This document shows, piece after piece, positions 7,199 through 13,802 of a stretch of DNA of 22,100 nt. The translations under genes and the position numbers were made by a program. Numbering within the stretch: the first letter of the stretch is position 1; every line of letters begins with the position of its first letter. The notes beneath the pieces are model-generated. The model was not told the DNA's origin, searched no databases, and was given only the letters and a program-made list of their open reading frames with translations. Source of the stretch: JAJFUI01 sp039698035 (GTDB lineage: Bacteria > Planctomycetota > Planctomycetia > Pirellulales > Thermoguttaceae); the NCBI GenBank assembly GCA_039698035.1, contig JBDKSW010000021.1:1-22100 (forward strand), read 5' to 3'.

Positions 7199-8512
7199 CT
7201 AGTCGCCGCTGGAGCGGCTCGAACCCCACGCAACGCCACGCGGCTGTCGCAGGATATACCACCACAGCGCAGCCGCGCAGAGAAGCAGGAGAATGCTGAC
7301 GTTCTGCGAGATCGTCAGGCCGGTTCCGAAGACGGGAGCCTCGTCGCTTCGAACGTTCTCGATCAGAAATCGTATCACTGGGTGGATGGACAGCATCAGT
7401 GCAAACACCTCGCCGTCGCGGCGGCGGAACGGCGCGTAAAAGAGCAGTGCCACGCACAACATCGCCGCGTCCACCGCGCTGCATATCTGGGCCGGATAGA
7501 CTGGCAGGCTGTGCGACGGCGGCACGACGGCGTTCACCGTGGCCGCTCGGTTTTCGGCCAGCTTGAGTTGCAATGGTTGCTGCGAGTCGAACGCCCTCTC
7601 TAGGGCCCAGTACGCAACCATCGTTGTGGCTGTTTTTTGACCGTTGATGCTTTCGAGCCGGTCACCCGCTTTGAGTCCCGCAATCGCGGCGGGCGATCCA
7701 GGCGTCACGGCCAACACACGCGGCTCGGCGCTGGACTCGGTGCTAAGACGCATCCCGTACATTTGGCCCCGCTGGACTTGCGCCTGGTACGGGATTGAGT
7801 GAGCGGGAAACGTGATTGCCCAGGCATGGTCGCAGACGGCGCCAAAGCAGCAGCCGTTCAGCAAGCAGCCGATCCGTCCAATCGCCAACCCCAACATCAT
7901 GCTGGGCGCCATCAGGTCGCAAACGGCCAGCAGCTTCAGCCGATATTTTCGCACGAACGCAATCAGGCCGACCATGCCGCCAAGAAACGAACCGTAGACG
8001 ACGAGCCCCCCCTTCGTGACATTGACGATTTCGCCGATGAGCTTCAGCAGGCTGCCGCCGGGCGCGGCGTAGGCCGGTCCATAGTATTCGGACTGCCAAA
8101 ACTGGATGACGTAGAACAGCCTCGCTCCGAGAATGCCCGGCACGAGGATCCAGAAAACCAACGACAAGACCATCTCGGGATCGAGGCCGAGCCGATGCGC
8201 GCGCCAAGCGGCCAGCGCCGTTCCGGCGACCACGGCCAGCAGGATCATTACCCCGTAGCCGCGAATGGGCAGCCCAAGGGGGACTCCCTCGGCCGTCTTC
8301 TCGCAAATAGCCGGCAGGAGCCAGGCGATGATCGCACCCAGCAACAGCAAGATGGGGACGTAGCCCCACGTGTCCGCGTTGAAGCCTTGCCGCCATGCAA
8401 GCCACGCCAAGAGGCAGATGCCGATCATGGCCCAAGCGGCGAGCAACAGCCCAAAGCCGAAGACCGGGTAACCCCCGATCTGGGCTGGAATCACAAAAAG
8501 CGTTTGAAGCAT
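7199..8512 (-). CDS. lgt: Prolipoprotein diacylglyceryl transferase with inserted PDZ-like domain
   Basis: 437 residues against about 260-300 usual. A polytopic inner-membrane enzyme that transfers diacylglycerol from phosphatidylglycerol to the lipobox cysteine of prolipoproteins. Family marks are GGLVVYGSFLGG (168-179), GRIGCLLNGCCFG (212-224), LPVYPAQ (336-342) and RFLIENVR (381-388). Between the second and third lies an extra soluble segment, about 255-335, with a PDZ signature (VLAVTPGSPAAIAGLKAGD, then LESINGQ), predicted to face the periplasm. There are also about 60 extra N-terminal residues with two hydrophobic helices before the usual core. No strong ribosome binding site is seen, but a fair promoter lies about 45 bases upstream. 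bioA ends 160 bases upstream on the same strand. Confidence 0.93.
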   Translation of the reverse strand: MLQTLFVIPAQIGGYPVFGFGLLLAAWAMIGICLLAWLAWRQGFNADTWGYVPILLLLGAIIAWLLPAICEKTAEGVPLGLPIRGYGVMILLAVVAGTALAAWRAHRLGLDPEMVLSLVFWILVPGILGARLFYVIQFWQSEYYGPAYAAPGGSLLKLIGEIVNVTKGGLVVYGSFLGGMVGLIAFVRKYRLKLLAVCDLMAPSMMLGLAIGRIGCLLNGCCFGAVCDHAWAITFPAHSIPYQAQVQRGQMYGMRLSTESSAEPRVLAVTPGSPAAIAGLKAGDRLESINGQKTATTMVAYWALERAFDSQQPLQLKLAENRAATVNAVVPPSHSLPVYPAQICSAVDAAMLCVALLFYAPFRRRDGEVFALMLSIHPVIRFLIENVRSDEAPVFGTGLTISQNVSILLLLCAAALWWYILRQPRGVAWGSSRSSGD

Positions 8513-8556
8513 GGCGACAACAGCCAGGGCAACGGGACGTTCAGCGACTGCGCCGG

Positions 8557-8586
8557 ATTGTACTGGACCGCCGGCCAGATCGCCAA
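8557..8586 (-). promoter_or_regulatory. Promoter candidate for lgt
   Basis: On the minus strand TTGGCG (8586-8581), an 18-base spacer, then TACAAT (8562-8557). The -10 matches at five of six positions, the -35 at three. It lies in the 160-base gap between bioA and lgt, so lgt need not depend on bioA transcription. Confidence 0.4.
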
Positions 8587-8672
8587 TGCCATTCAGAAGT
8601 CCGACACCGTTCGAACGCCCAATGGGATGGTCGGTTCGTCCGGTCGCGTTTTCCGTGCTGCCGGGCCAGCCT

Positions 8673-10025
8673 CTAGTCGTTCATCCGCGCAATACCTTCT
8701 TCCGCGGCGAGGGCAATCCGATCCAATTGCTCCGTCGTGACGGACAGCGGCGGCATGATCACAATGACATCGCCCAGCGGGCGGATCCAGACGCCAAGCT
8801 TCAGAGCGTGATCGCACACCCGCATCCCGCGTCTCTCGCCCCAGGGGAAGGGCTCTTTCCGAGCGACGTCGCGAACCAGCTCGATCGCCCCGATTAGCCC
8901 GCGCTGCCGCACGTTGCCGACATGCGGCCGTCGGGCGATGCGAGCCAAATGGTCGGCCAGCCGCGCGGCATTGGTCGCCACGCGGTCCAACGTCCGCTCT
9001 TCCTCGAAGATGTCCAGGCAGGCCAGCGCGGCGGCGGCGCCCAGCGGGTTTCCGCCGTACGTGTGGCCGTGATAGAACGTCTTGCTCTCGACATGTTTGC
9101 CCAAAAAGGCTTGCCAGATTTCGTCGGTTGCCAGGGTGGCGGCGATCGGCAAGTAGCCGCCAGACATCCCCTTGGCCAAGCAGAGCAAGTCTGGCGAGAC
9201 GCCTTCGTGTTCGCACGCAAACATCTTGCCGGTGCGTCCGAAGCCGACGGCCACCTCGTCGACGATCAGCAGGACCTCGTGCTTTCGCGTCAGCTCTCGG
9301 ACGCCGCGTAGGTAGCCGGGCGGGTGCATGACCATCCCGGCGGCCGCTTGGATCAGCGGCTCGATCACGACGGCCGCGATTCGATGGCCGTGTTCCGCCA
9401 ACACCCGATCGAGCTTGTCGAGGTGGAATTGGCAAAGCTGTTCGCTCGGCACGCCCGGTGGAGTGCGATAGGTATCCGGCGACGGCACGCGAAGCGTCTC
9501 GAACAACAGGGGCCGGAACATGGCGTGAAACCGCTCGACGCCCCCGACGCTGACCACGCCAAGCGTATCGCCGTGGTAGGCGTCGCCCAGGGCCAGATAG
9601 CAAGTTTTCTCCGGCCGCGGATCGGTCCGTTGCCGCCAATACTGGAAAGCCATCTTCACGGCCACTTCGACAGCCGTCGCCCCGTCATCGGAGAAGAACA
9701 CGCGTTCCAAGCCAGGCGGGACGATCTCTACCAATCGCTTCGCCAGTCGGATCGTCGTCGAGTTGGAGCTGCCCAAGTTCGTGACGTGCGCCACCTTGTC
9801 GAGCTGTTCGCGTATGGCGGCGTCGATCTTCGGGTGGCGGTGGCCGTGGATGTTGCACCACAGGCTGCTCACGCCATCGAGATACTCGTTGCCTTCGGCA
9901 TCGGTCAAGACGCAGCCTTGGGCCCTTTCGATAAGGAACGGCTCGTACTCGGCCATTTGCGTGAAGGCATGCCAGACCAGCGTCCGGTCCCAATCGTACA
10001 AATCGCGCAGGCTTTCGCTTGGCAT
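8673..10025 (-). CDS. bioA: Adenosylmethionine-8-amino-7-oxononanoate aminotransferase
   Basis: 450 residues, the family's usual length. A PLP-dependent class III aminotransferase that makes 7,8-diaminopelargonate for biotin using S-adenosylmethionine as amino donor. Visible motifs: LVWHAFTQM (16-24), DGVSSLWCN (50-58), FFSDDGATAVE (110-120), GDAYHGDT (147-154, with the ring-stacking Tyr150), IVDEVAVGFGRTG (254-266, Asp256 on the pyridine nitrogen) and LAKGMSGG (283-290), where Lys285 would carry PLP. GHTYGGNP (320-327) and IRPLGDVIVIMPP (414-426) fit BioA better than other class III enzymes. The start is MPSES at 10025; the open frame runs 100 codons further but that part resembles no protein and the family begins here. 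GGAG lies eleven bases upstream. No other biotin gene is in the window. Confidence 0.94.
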   Translation of the reverse strand: MPSESLRDLYDWDRTLVWHAFTQMAEYEPFLIERAQGCVLTDAEGNEYLDGVSSLWCNIHGHRHPKIDAAIREQLDKVAHVTNLGSSNSTTIRLAKRLVEIVPPGLERVFFSDDGATAVEVAVKMAFQYWRQRTDPRPEKTCYLALGDAYHGDTLGVVSVGGVERFHAMFRPLLFETLRVPSPDTYRTPPGVPSEQLCQFHLDKLDRVLAEHGHRIAAVVIEPLIQAAAGMVMHPPGYLRGVRELTRKHEVLLIVDEVAVGFGRTGKMFACEHEGVSPDLLCLAKGMSGGYLPIAATLATDEIWQAFLGKHVESKTFYHGHTYGGNPLGAAAALACLDIFEEERTLDRVATNAARLADHLARIARRPHVGNVRQRGLIGAIELVRDVARKEPFPWGERRGMRVCDHALKLGVWIRPLGDVIVIMPPLSVTTEQLDRIALAAEEGIARMND

Positions 10026-10343
10026 CGCTCGGGGGTCTCCGTCCAGGGTGGGCCGCAGGGCCAAGTTCCAAGCGTAAAAGGATAGCTGACTTAGCCGTTC
10101 GGGTGCAGTGGGGCCAGGGCGGCCCGCCACGCACTTGCTCGACACGGGCCGGACGGCATCGAGACGCGAATCGACGCCGACAACCGACTCGCCGCGCCGG
10201 AAAAAACGGCTGCCTTCTCCTTCGTCGCCGCCGATGTCCAAGACGCTCCGATCGGAGACGAACAGAATTGCGAACTGGCGCCGACGCCATCGTTCGCAAG
10301 CGGTCGCCAGTCGGACCAACGGCACTCGTCCCCTATGGGGGGG
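10026..10343. other. 318-base spacer without a recognisable gene
   Basis: This lies between bioA and the transporter gene on the same strand. It contains GC-rich sequence and a small CCCC/GGGG hairpin near 10330. I see no convincing gene, promoter or BirA-type operator. Confidence 0.5.
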
Positions 10344-11804
10344 CTACGATTCGGTCCGGCGCAGCGAGGGGGCGGCTGGCGTGTCCGGCTCGACATGAAT
10401 CGCCACGCGGCCGAGGCCCGCAACGTGGCTTCGCAGATACTCTTCGAGCCGAACCGTCAGTTGGTGGGCCTCGGTGATGGCCGTCGTCGCGGCCAGCTCG
10501 CAATGGAACGAAACGGCCAACTCGCCGCCAGCCATTTGCACCCGCAAGTTGTGCGGCTTGACTGGCAGGGCATACTCGGCCAGAAAATCGGCGATAGCCT
10601 TTTGCACCTGTCGCTGGCCGACCGGCTCGCCGCGGATCGTCGCCGCGCCGTCCCCGACCGGTTCAATGTGCGTGATGATGCGCGTGATGCCCGGTAGATT
10701 GGCGCGGAGCTCGCGCTCGAAATTCGTGGCCTGGCGATGGGCCTCGTCCAGCAGCAGCGACTCGCTGACCTCCAGGTGCAGTTCCAACCACCGCAGCTTG
10801 TCTTCTTCGTAGATGCGAACGCCGTGGGCGCCCAGGCCGTGTCGTGCAGCCAACAATCGAACGACCGTGGTTACGTCCTCCGCGTCGGTGGCGACTGGCT
10901 CGACGTGAACGACCACGTCGGCGTCTGGCAACACGGCAGCCACGGCCGCCTCGACGTCATGCGCGATGTCGTGCGCTCGCTCGAACGCCGTGATCCGCCG
11001 GACGGCCAGCGTCAGATCGGCGAAGATCTTTGGCCCGCTGCGGCGCAATCGCAGGCGGCTCAAGCCTTCGACGCCAGAGACCTGGCTGGCCGCGGCGGCA
11101 ACCTGGTCGTGCAGGCCCTTGGGCACGCTGTCCAGCAAGTCGTCGATCGACTTCTTGCCAAGCTTGAAGCTCACATAGATGACAATCAGCGCCACGCCCA
11201 ACGCGGCAACGGCGTCGGCCGCCTCGAGCCATGGCAGATCGAACCGCTGTCCCAGCAGCACGCCGAAAAGCCCGAACAAGACGACCGTGGAGGACCAGAT
11301 GTCGGTCGAGAAATGCAGCGCGTCGGCCTCGAGCGCCTGACTTGCGTACTTGTCGGCCGCTCTCTTCAGGGCGCGTGACCGCGAGTAATCGATAACGATC
11401 GACAGGATGACCACGGAGAATGCCCACTCGTTGACAATCAGCTCGAAGGACTTGTGGAAAACGAGCCGGCCGAGGGCCTCGTAGATGATCCAGAAACAGG
11501 TGACGAGCAAGAGGACCGTCTCGAAAAGCGCCGAGAGGTTTTCGACCTTGCCGTGGCCGTAGGGATGTTCGGGGTCGGCAGGCCGGCTGGAAACTCGCAC
11601 GGCCCACAAGGTGACGGCGGCCGCCACGAGGTCCAGCGCGGAGTGGGCCGCCTCGGCTAAAATGCCCAAGCTGCCGGTGGAATAGCCGACGGCCAGCTTC
11701 GTGCCGGTCAGCAAGATGGCCGCCGCCAACGACGAAGCGGCGACCCGTTGCTTCTCGCGGTCCGCCTGTTGCAGGGGTTCGTGGTTCTCGAGAGTGCCCA
11801 TCAT
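10344..11804 (-). CDS. Cation diffusion facilitator family metal transporter, extended C terminus
   Basis: 486 residues against about 300 usual. An inner-membrane proton-coupled exporter of divalent metals. The transmembrane part (about 20-215) carries the two metal-site motifs HSALD (54-58) and HFSTD (164-168). The His/Asp combination is common in zinc-type transporters, but I would not fix the metal. HPYGHGK (80-86) is the usual loop motif. The cytosolic part seems to hold three tandem copies of the ferredoxin-like dimerisation domain, each ending in a similar strand: HVEPV (300-304), HIEPV (379-383) and HVEPD (470-474). Start 11804 overlaps the tsaB stop as ATGA, with GGGAAAG just upstream, so translation is probably coupled to tsaB; ATG 11801 is equally possible. 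The open frame continues upstream inside tsaB but that part is not homologous. Confidence 0.9.
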   Translation of the reverse strand: MMGTLENHEPLQQADREKQRVAASSLAAAILLTGTKLAVGYSTGSLGILAEAAHSALDLVAAAVTLWAVRVSSRPADPEHPYGHGKVENLSALFETVLLLVTCFWIIYEALGRLVFHKSFELIVNEWAFSVVILSIVIDYSRSRALKRAADKYASQALEADALHFSTDIWSSTVVLFGLFGVLLGQRFDLPWLEAADAVAALGVALIVIYVSFKLGKKSIDDLLDSVPKGLHDQVAAAASQVSGVEGLSRLRLRRSGPKIFADLTLAVRRITAFERAHDIAHDVEAAVAAVLPDADVVVHVEPVATDAEDVTTVVRLLAARHGLGAHGVRIYEEDKLRWLELHLEVSESLLLDEAHRQATNFERELRANLPGITRIITHIEPVGDGAATIRGEPVGQRQVQKAIADFLAEYALPVKPHNLRVQMAGGELAVSFHCELAATTAITEAHQLTVRLEEYLRSHVAGLGRVAIHVEPDTPAAPSLRRTES

Positions 11805-12490
11805 GGCTTTCCCATCGCGTCCCACTTCTCCTCCGCGGCACTGCGGCGGAAATAGCGGGGCGCAAGCTTCCAAAGGTCATCACGCCGGCCCTGGCCATGG
11901 TATCGGGCGGCAAGCCGTCCGACAACTGCTGCACGAGGACGCCAGCAGTCCGGCGGCAGGGTCATGACTCCCGCAGGCAGTCGATGAACCAGTCGGCCAA
12001 GCGCCGGGCCGGTCACCAAGCTGCCAGGCGTCAACCGGGCGAGCCAGACGTCTGCGGGAATCAGTTCCTCGGGCCCAAGCGGTTCGACGGTCTGCGCGTC
12101 GCGCAAGGCATACCACTGCGTCACCACATCGCCACGCTGGGCATCCAGGACGACCGACAACGGCTGGCCCGGCGTCGCCGTCGCTCCGGCGGCAATGGTT
12201 TCGAGCGTGCTGACGGCCATCACCTCGGCGCCAACGCTGTAGGCGAACACTTTGGCGGCGGTCGCTCCGACTCGCAGGCCGGTGAACGAGCCGGGACCGA
12301 TTGACACGGCCACCAGCCGTACGTCCTGCGGGGTCCAGCCGACCTGCTGCAGCAATTGACGCATGGCCGGCAGCAGCGACTGAGCGCTCTTCGCGGCTTT
12401 GTCTAAATCAAGCTCTGCAAGCACGTTAGCGTCGCAGAGGGCCGCCACGCCGCCAACTTTGTCCGTGGTTTCCAGGGCAAGGATCTTCAT
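11801..12490 (-). CDS. tsaB: tRNA N6-threonylcarbamoyladenosine biosynthesis protein TsaB
   Basis: 229 residues, normal length. A cytoplasmic ASKHA-fold partner of TsaD and TsaE in t6A modification at position 37 of ANN-decoding tRNAs; TsaB itself is not catalytic. Residues 1-10 (MKILALETTD) are the phosphate-loop strand, and SIGPGSFTGLRVGATAAK (63-80) is the family signature. A second conserved block, MAVSTLETIA (91-100), follows. No tsaD or tsaE is present. It is first in a two-gene unit with the metal transporter (four-base overlap). The sequence around its start and just upstream may belong to a dispersed repeat (see findings), which could supply the GGGGATGA ribosome binding site. Confidence 0.93.
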   Translation of the reverse strand: MKILALETTDKVGGVAALCDANVLAELDLDKAAKSAQSLLPAMRQLLQQVGWTPQDVRLVAVSIGPGSFTGLRVGATAAKVFAYSVGAEVMAVSTLETIAAGATATPGQPLSVVLDAQRGDVVTQWYALRDAQTVEPLGPEELIPADVWLARLTPGSLVTGPALGRLVHRLPAGVMTLPPDCWRPRAAVVGRLAARYHGQGRRDDLWKLAPRYFRRSAAEEKWDAMGKP

Positions 12491-12673
12491 GGCGTCATCC
12501 CCAACGAGGACGATCGATTACGCAATTCCGAGGCGAGTCGTGCGACGGGCTCTTGGCGACCGGAGCCGCCTTGACGCCGGGCCCGCCGGCCGCCCGCTCT
12601 CGGACTCAATCCGCACGCCCGCAACCGTCTTAGCATGGTGGATTTAGCGACTCTCCACAAGGGGCATCTCGAC

Positions 12674-12702
12674 TTGACCGTCAGTATCTGCAACAATAGA
12701 CT
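12674..12702 (+). promoter_or_regulatory. Promoter candidate for the metallophosphoesterase gene
   Basis: TTGACC (12674-12679), a 17-base spacer, then TAGACT (12697-12702), matching the consensus at five and four of six positions. The leader would be about 130 bases and include the palindrome at 12789-12806. Confidence 0.4.
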
Positions 12703-12788
12703 GATGCGCTGTCCGTCGGGACGTGCATAGGCGGGGATACGTTGTGCGCCGCCAGGGGGTTGTCGTTCTGGTCGCCTGTTGGGAAGAC

Positions 12789-12806
12789 GGCACACGTTCG
12801 TGTGCC
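12789..12806. promoter_or_regulatory. Perfect 18-bp palindrome in the metallophosphoesterase leader
   Basis: GGCACACG-TT-CGTGTGCC, perfect arms of eight. It ends 33 bases before the GTG start. It could be a protein operator or, in RNA, a tight hairpin of seven pairs with a GUUC loop. Confidence 0.45.
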
Positions 12807-12839
12807 TGCTGCTCTGGGGCCGAAAGAAAGTCCGCAAGC

Positions 12840-13589
12840 GTGAAAAGAGCGCTCATCAGCGATATTCACAGCAACATCGAGGCCCTCGATGCGGTGTTGG
12901 CCGACATTCGGAGCCAGGGCATCACCGAAATATATTGCCTCGGTGATCTGGTCGGCTATGGACCGAACCCCCGCGAGGTCATCGACGAGGTCATGAAGTG
13001 CCAGCTCTGCTTGCTTGGCAACCACGACCAGGGGGCGCTGTTCGATCCCGAGGGCTTCAACTCTGGCGCCGAGCGGGCCATCTTCTGGACGCGCAATCAA
13101 CTGGAGAACGGCCCCGGGACGGCGTCGATGCGTCAGAAGCGGTGGGATTTCCTCGGCGAACTGCCGCGCAGCCGCCTCGAAGCCGAGATGCTCTTCATCC
13201 ACGGCTCTGCCCGCAATCCACTGAATGAATACGTTTTTCCAGAGGACATTTACAACAAACGTAAACTAGAAAAAATCTTCGCACTGGTGCCGCAGTACGC
13301 CTTCCAAGGCCACACGCACGTGCCGGGCGTGTTCACCGGGGACTTCAACTTCTTCAGCCCCGATGATCTGGGCGGCGAATATCGCCTTGGCCGCGAGAAG
13401 GCGATGATCAACGTCGGTTCGGTTGGACAACCCCGCGACGGCGACCCTCGCGCCTGTTACGTCATGATTGATGACGACTGGGTGCGGTTCCGGCGGGTCG
13501 AGTATCCGTTCGACAAGACCATCTCGAAGATTTACGAGGTGCCTGAGCTGGACAACTTCCTGGGCGACCGCCTTCGCGATGGTCGCTAG
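12840..13589 (+). CDS. Calcineurin-like metallophosphoesterase
   Basis: 249 residues, cytoplasmic, of the YfcE/DNA-repair-phosphatase-like group. Two-metal phosphoesterase motifs are complete: SDIHSN (7-12; Asp8, His10), GDLVGYGPNP (35-44; Asp36), GNHD (60-63; Asn61, His62), HGS (121-123) and GHTHVP (157-162). NVGSVGQPRDG (191-201) is the usual C-terminal block. The substrate cannot be read from sequence; relatives act on phosphodiesters or phosphoproteins. I chose GTG 12840 because KRALISDIH begins directly after it, as in relatives, and a purine-rich GAAAGAAAG lies about ten bases upstream. It precedes yidC by 213 bases, probably as a separate unit. Confidence 0.9.
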   Translation: MKRALISDIHSNIEALDAVLADIRSQGITEIYCLGDLVGYGPNPREVIDEVMKCQLCLLGNHDQGALFDPEGFNSGAERAIFWTRNQLENGPGTASMRQKRWDFLGELPRSRLEAEMLFIHGSARNPLNEYVFPEDIYNKRKLEKIFALVPQYAFQGHTHVPGVFTGDFNFFSPDDLGGEYRLGREKAMINVGSVGQPRDGDPRACYVMIDDDWVRFRRVEYPFDKTISKIYEVPELDNFLGDRLRDGR

Positions 13590-13765
13590 CGACGTTTCCG
13601 ATCCCTGCGATGCGGGTCAGCCAGTGGTCGCTTCCGATCGAGCGGCACTCGCAAATGCAACCAGACGAGGCGACCCTTTCGCTTCCAGCCGAAGCCCAAG
13701 CGGCGAGGCGTCGCGGACTTGGCCCGCCTTCCGAACTAACCGTTTCACTCACCTAGCACACATAC

Positions 13766-13785
13766 CGCGGGAATAGCAGCCCGCG
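13766..13785 (+). promoter_or_regulatory. Hairpin just upstream of the yidC ribosome binding site
   Basis: CGCGGG (13766-13771) and CCCGCG (13780-13785) with an eight-base loop, followed three bases later by the AAGGA of yidC. It could modulate yidC translation or end the preceding transcript; there is no T-run. Confidence 0.3.
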
Positions 13786-13802
13786 TCCAAGGACTTACGC
13801 GA

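Larger units (their letters stand above)
12491..12839. other. 349-base divergent intergenic region, tsaB / metallophosphoesterase
   Basis: It contains a possible dispersed repeat next to tsaB, a plus-strand promoter candidate, and a perfect palindrome close to the downstream start. I see no gene; the reading frame that enters from 12723 lacks protein character before 12840. Confidence 0.5.

Noticed and set aside
6940..7239. Serine-rich open frame on the minus strand
   Set aside because: It is simply the reverse complement of the Asp/Glu codon run in scpB.
10026..10325. N-terminal 100-residue extension of BioA
   Set aside because: The extension has no BioA homology, and the family start is at 10025.
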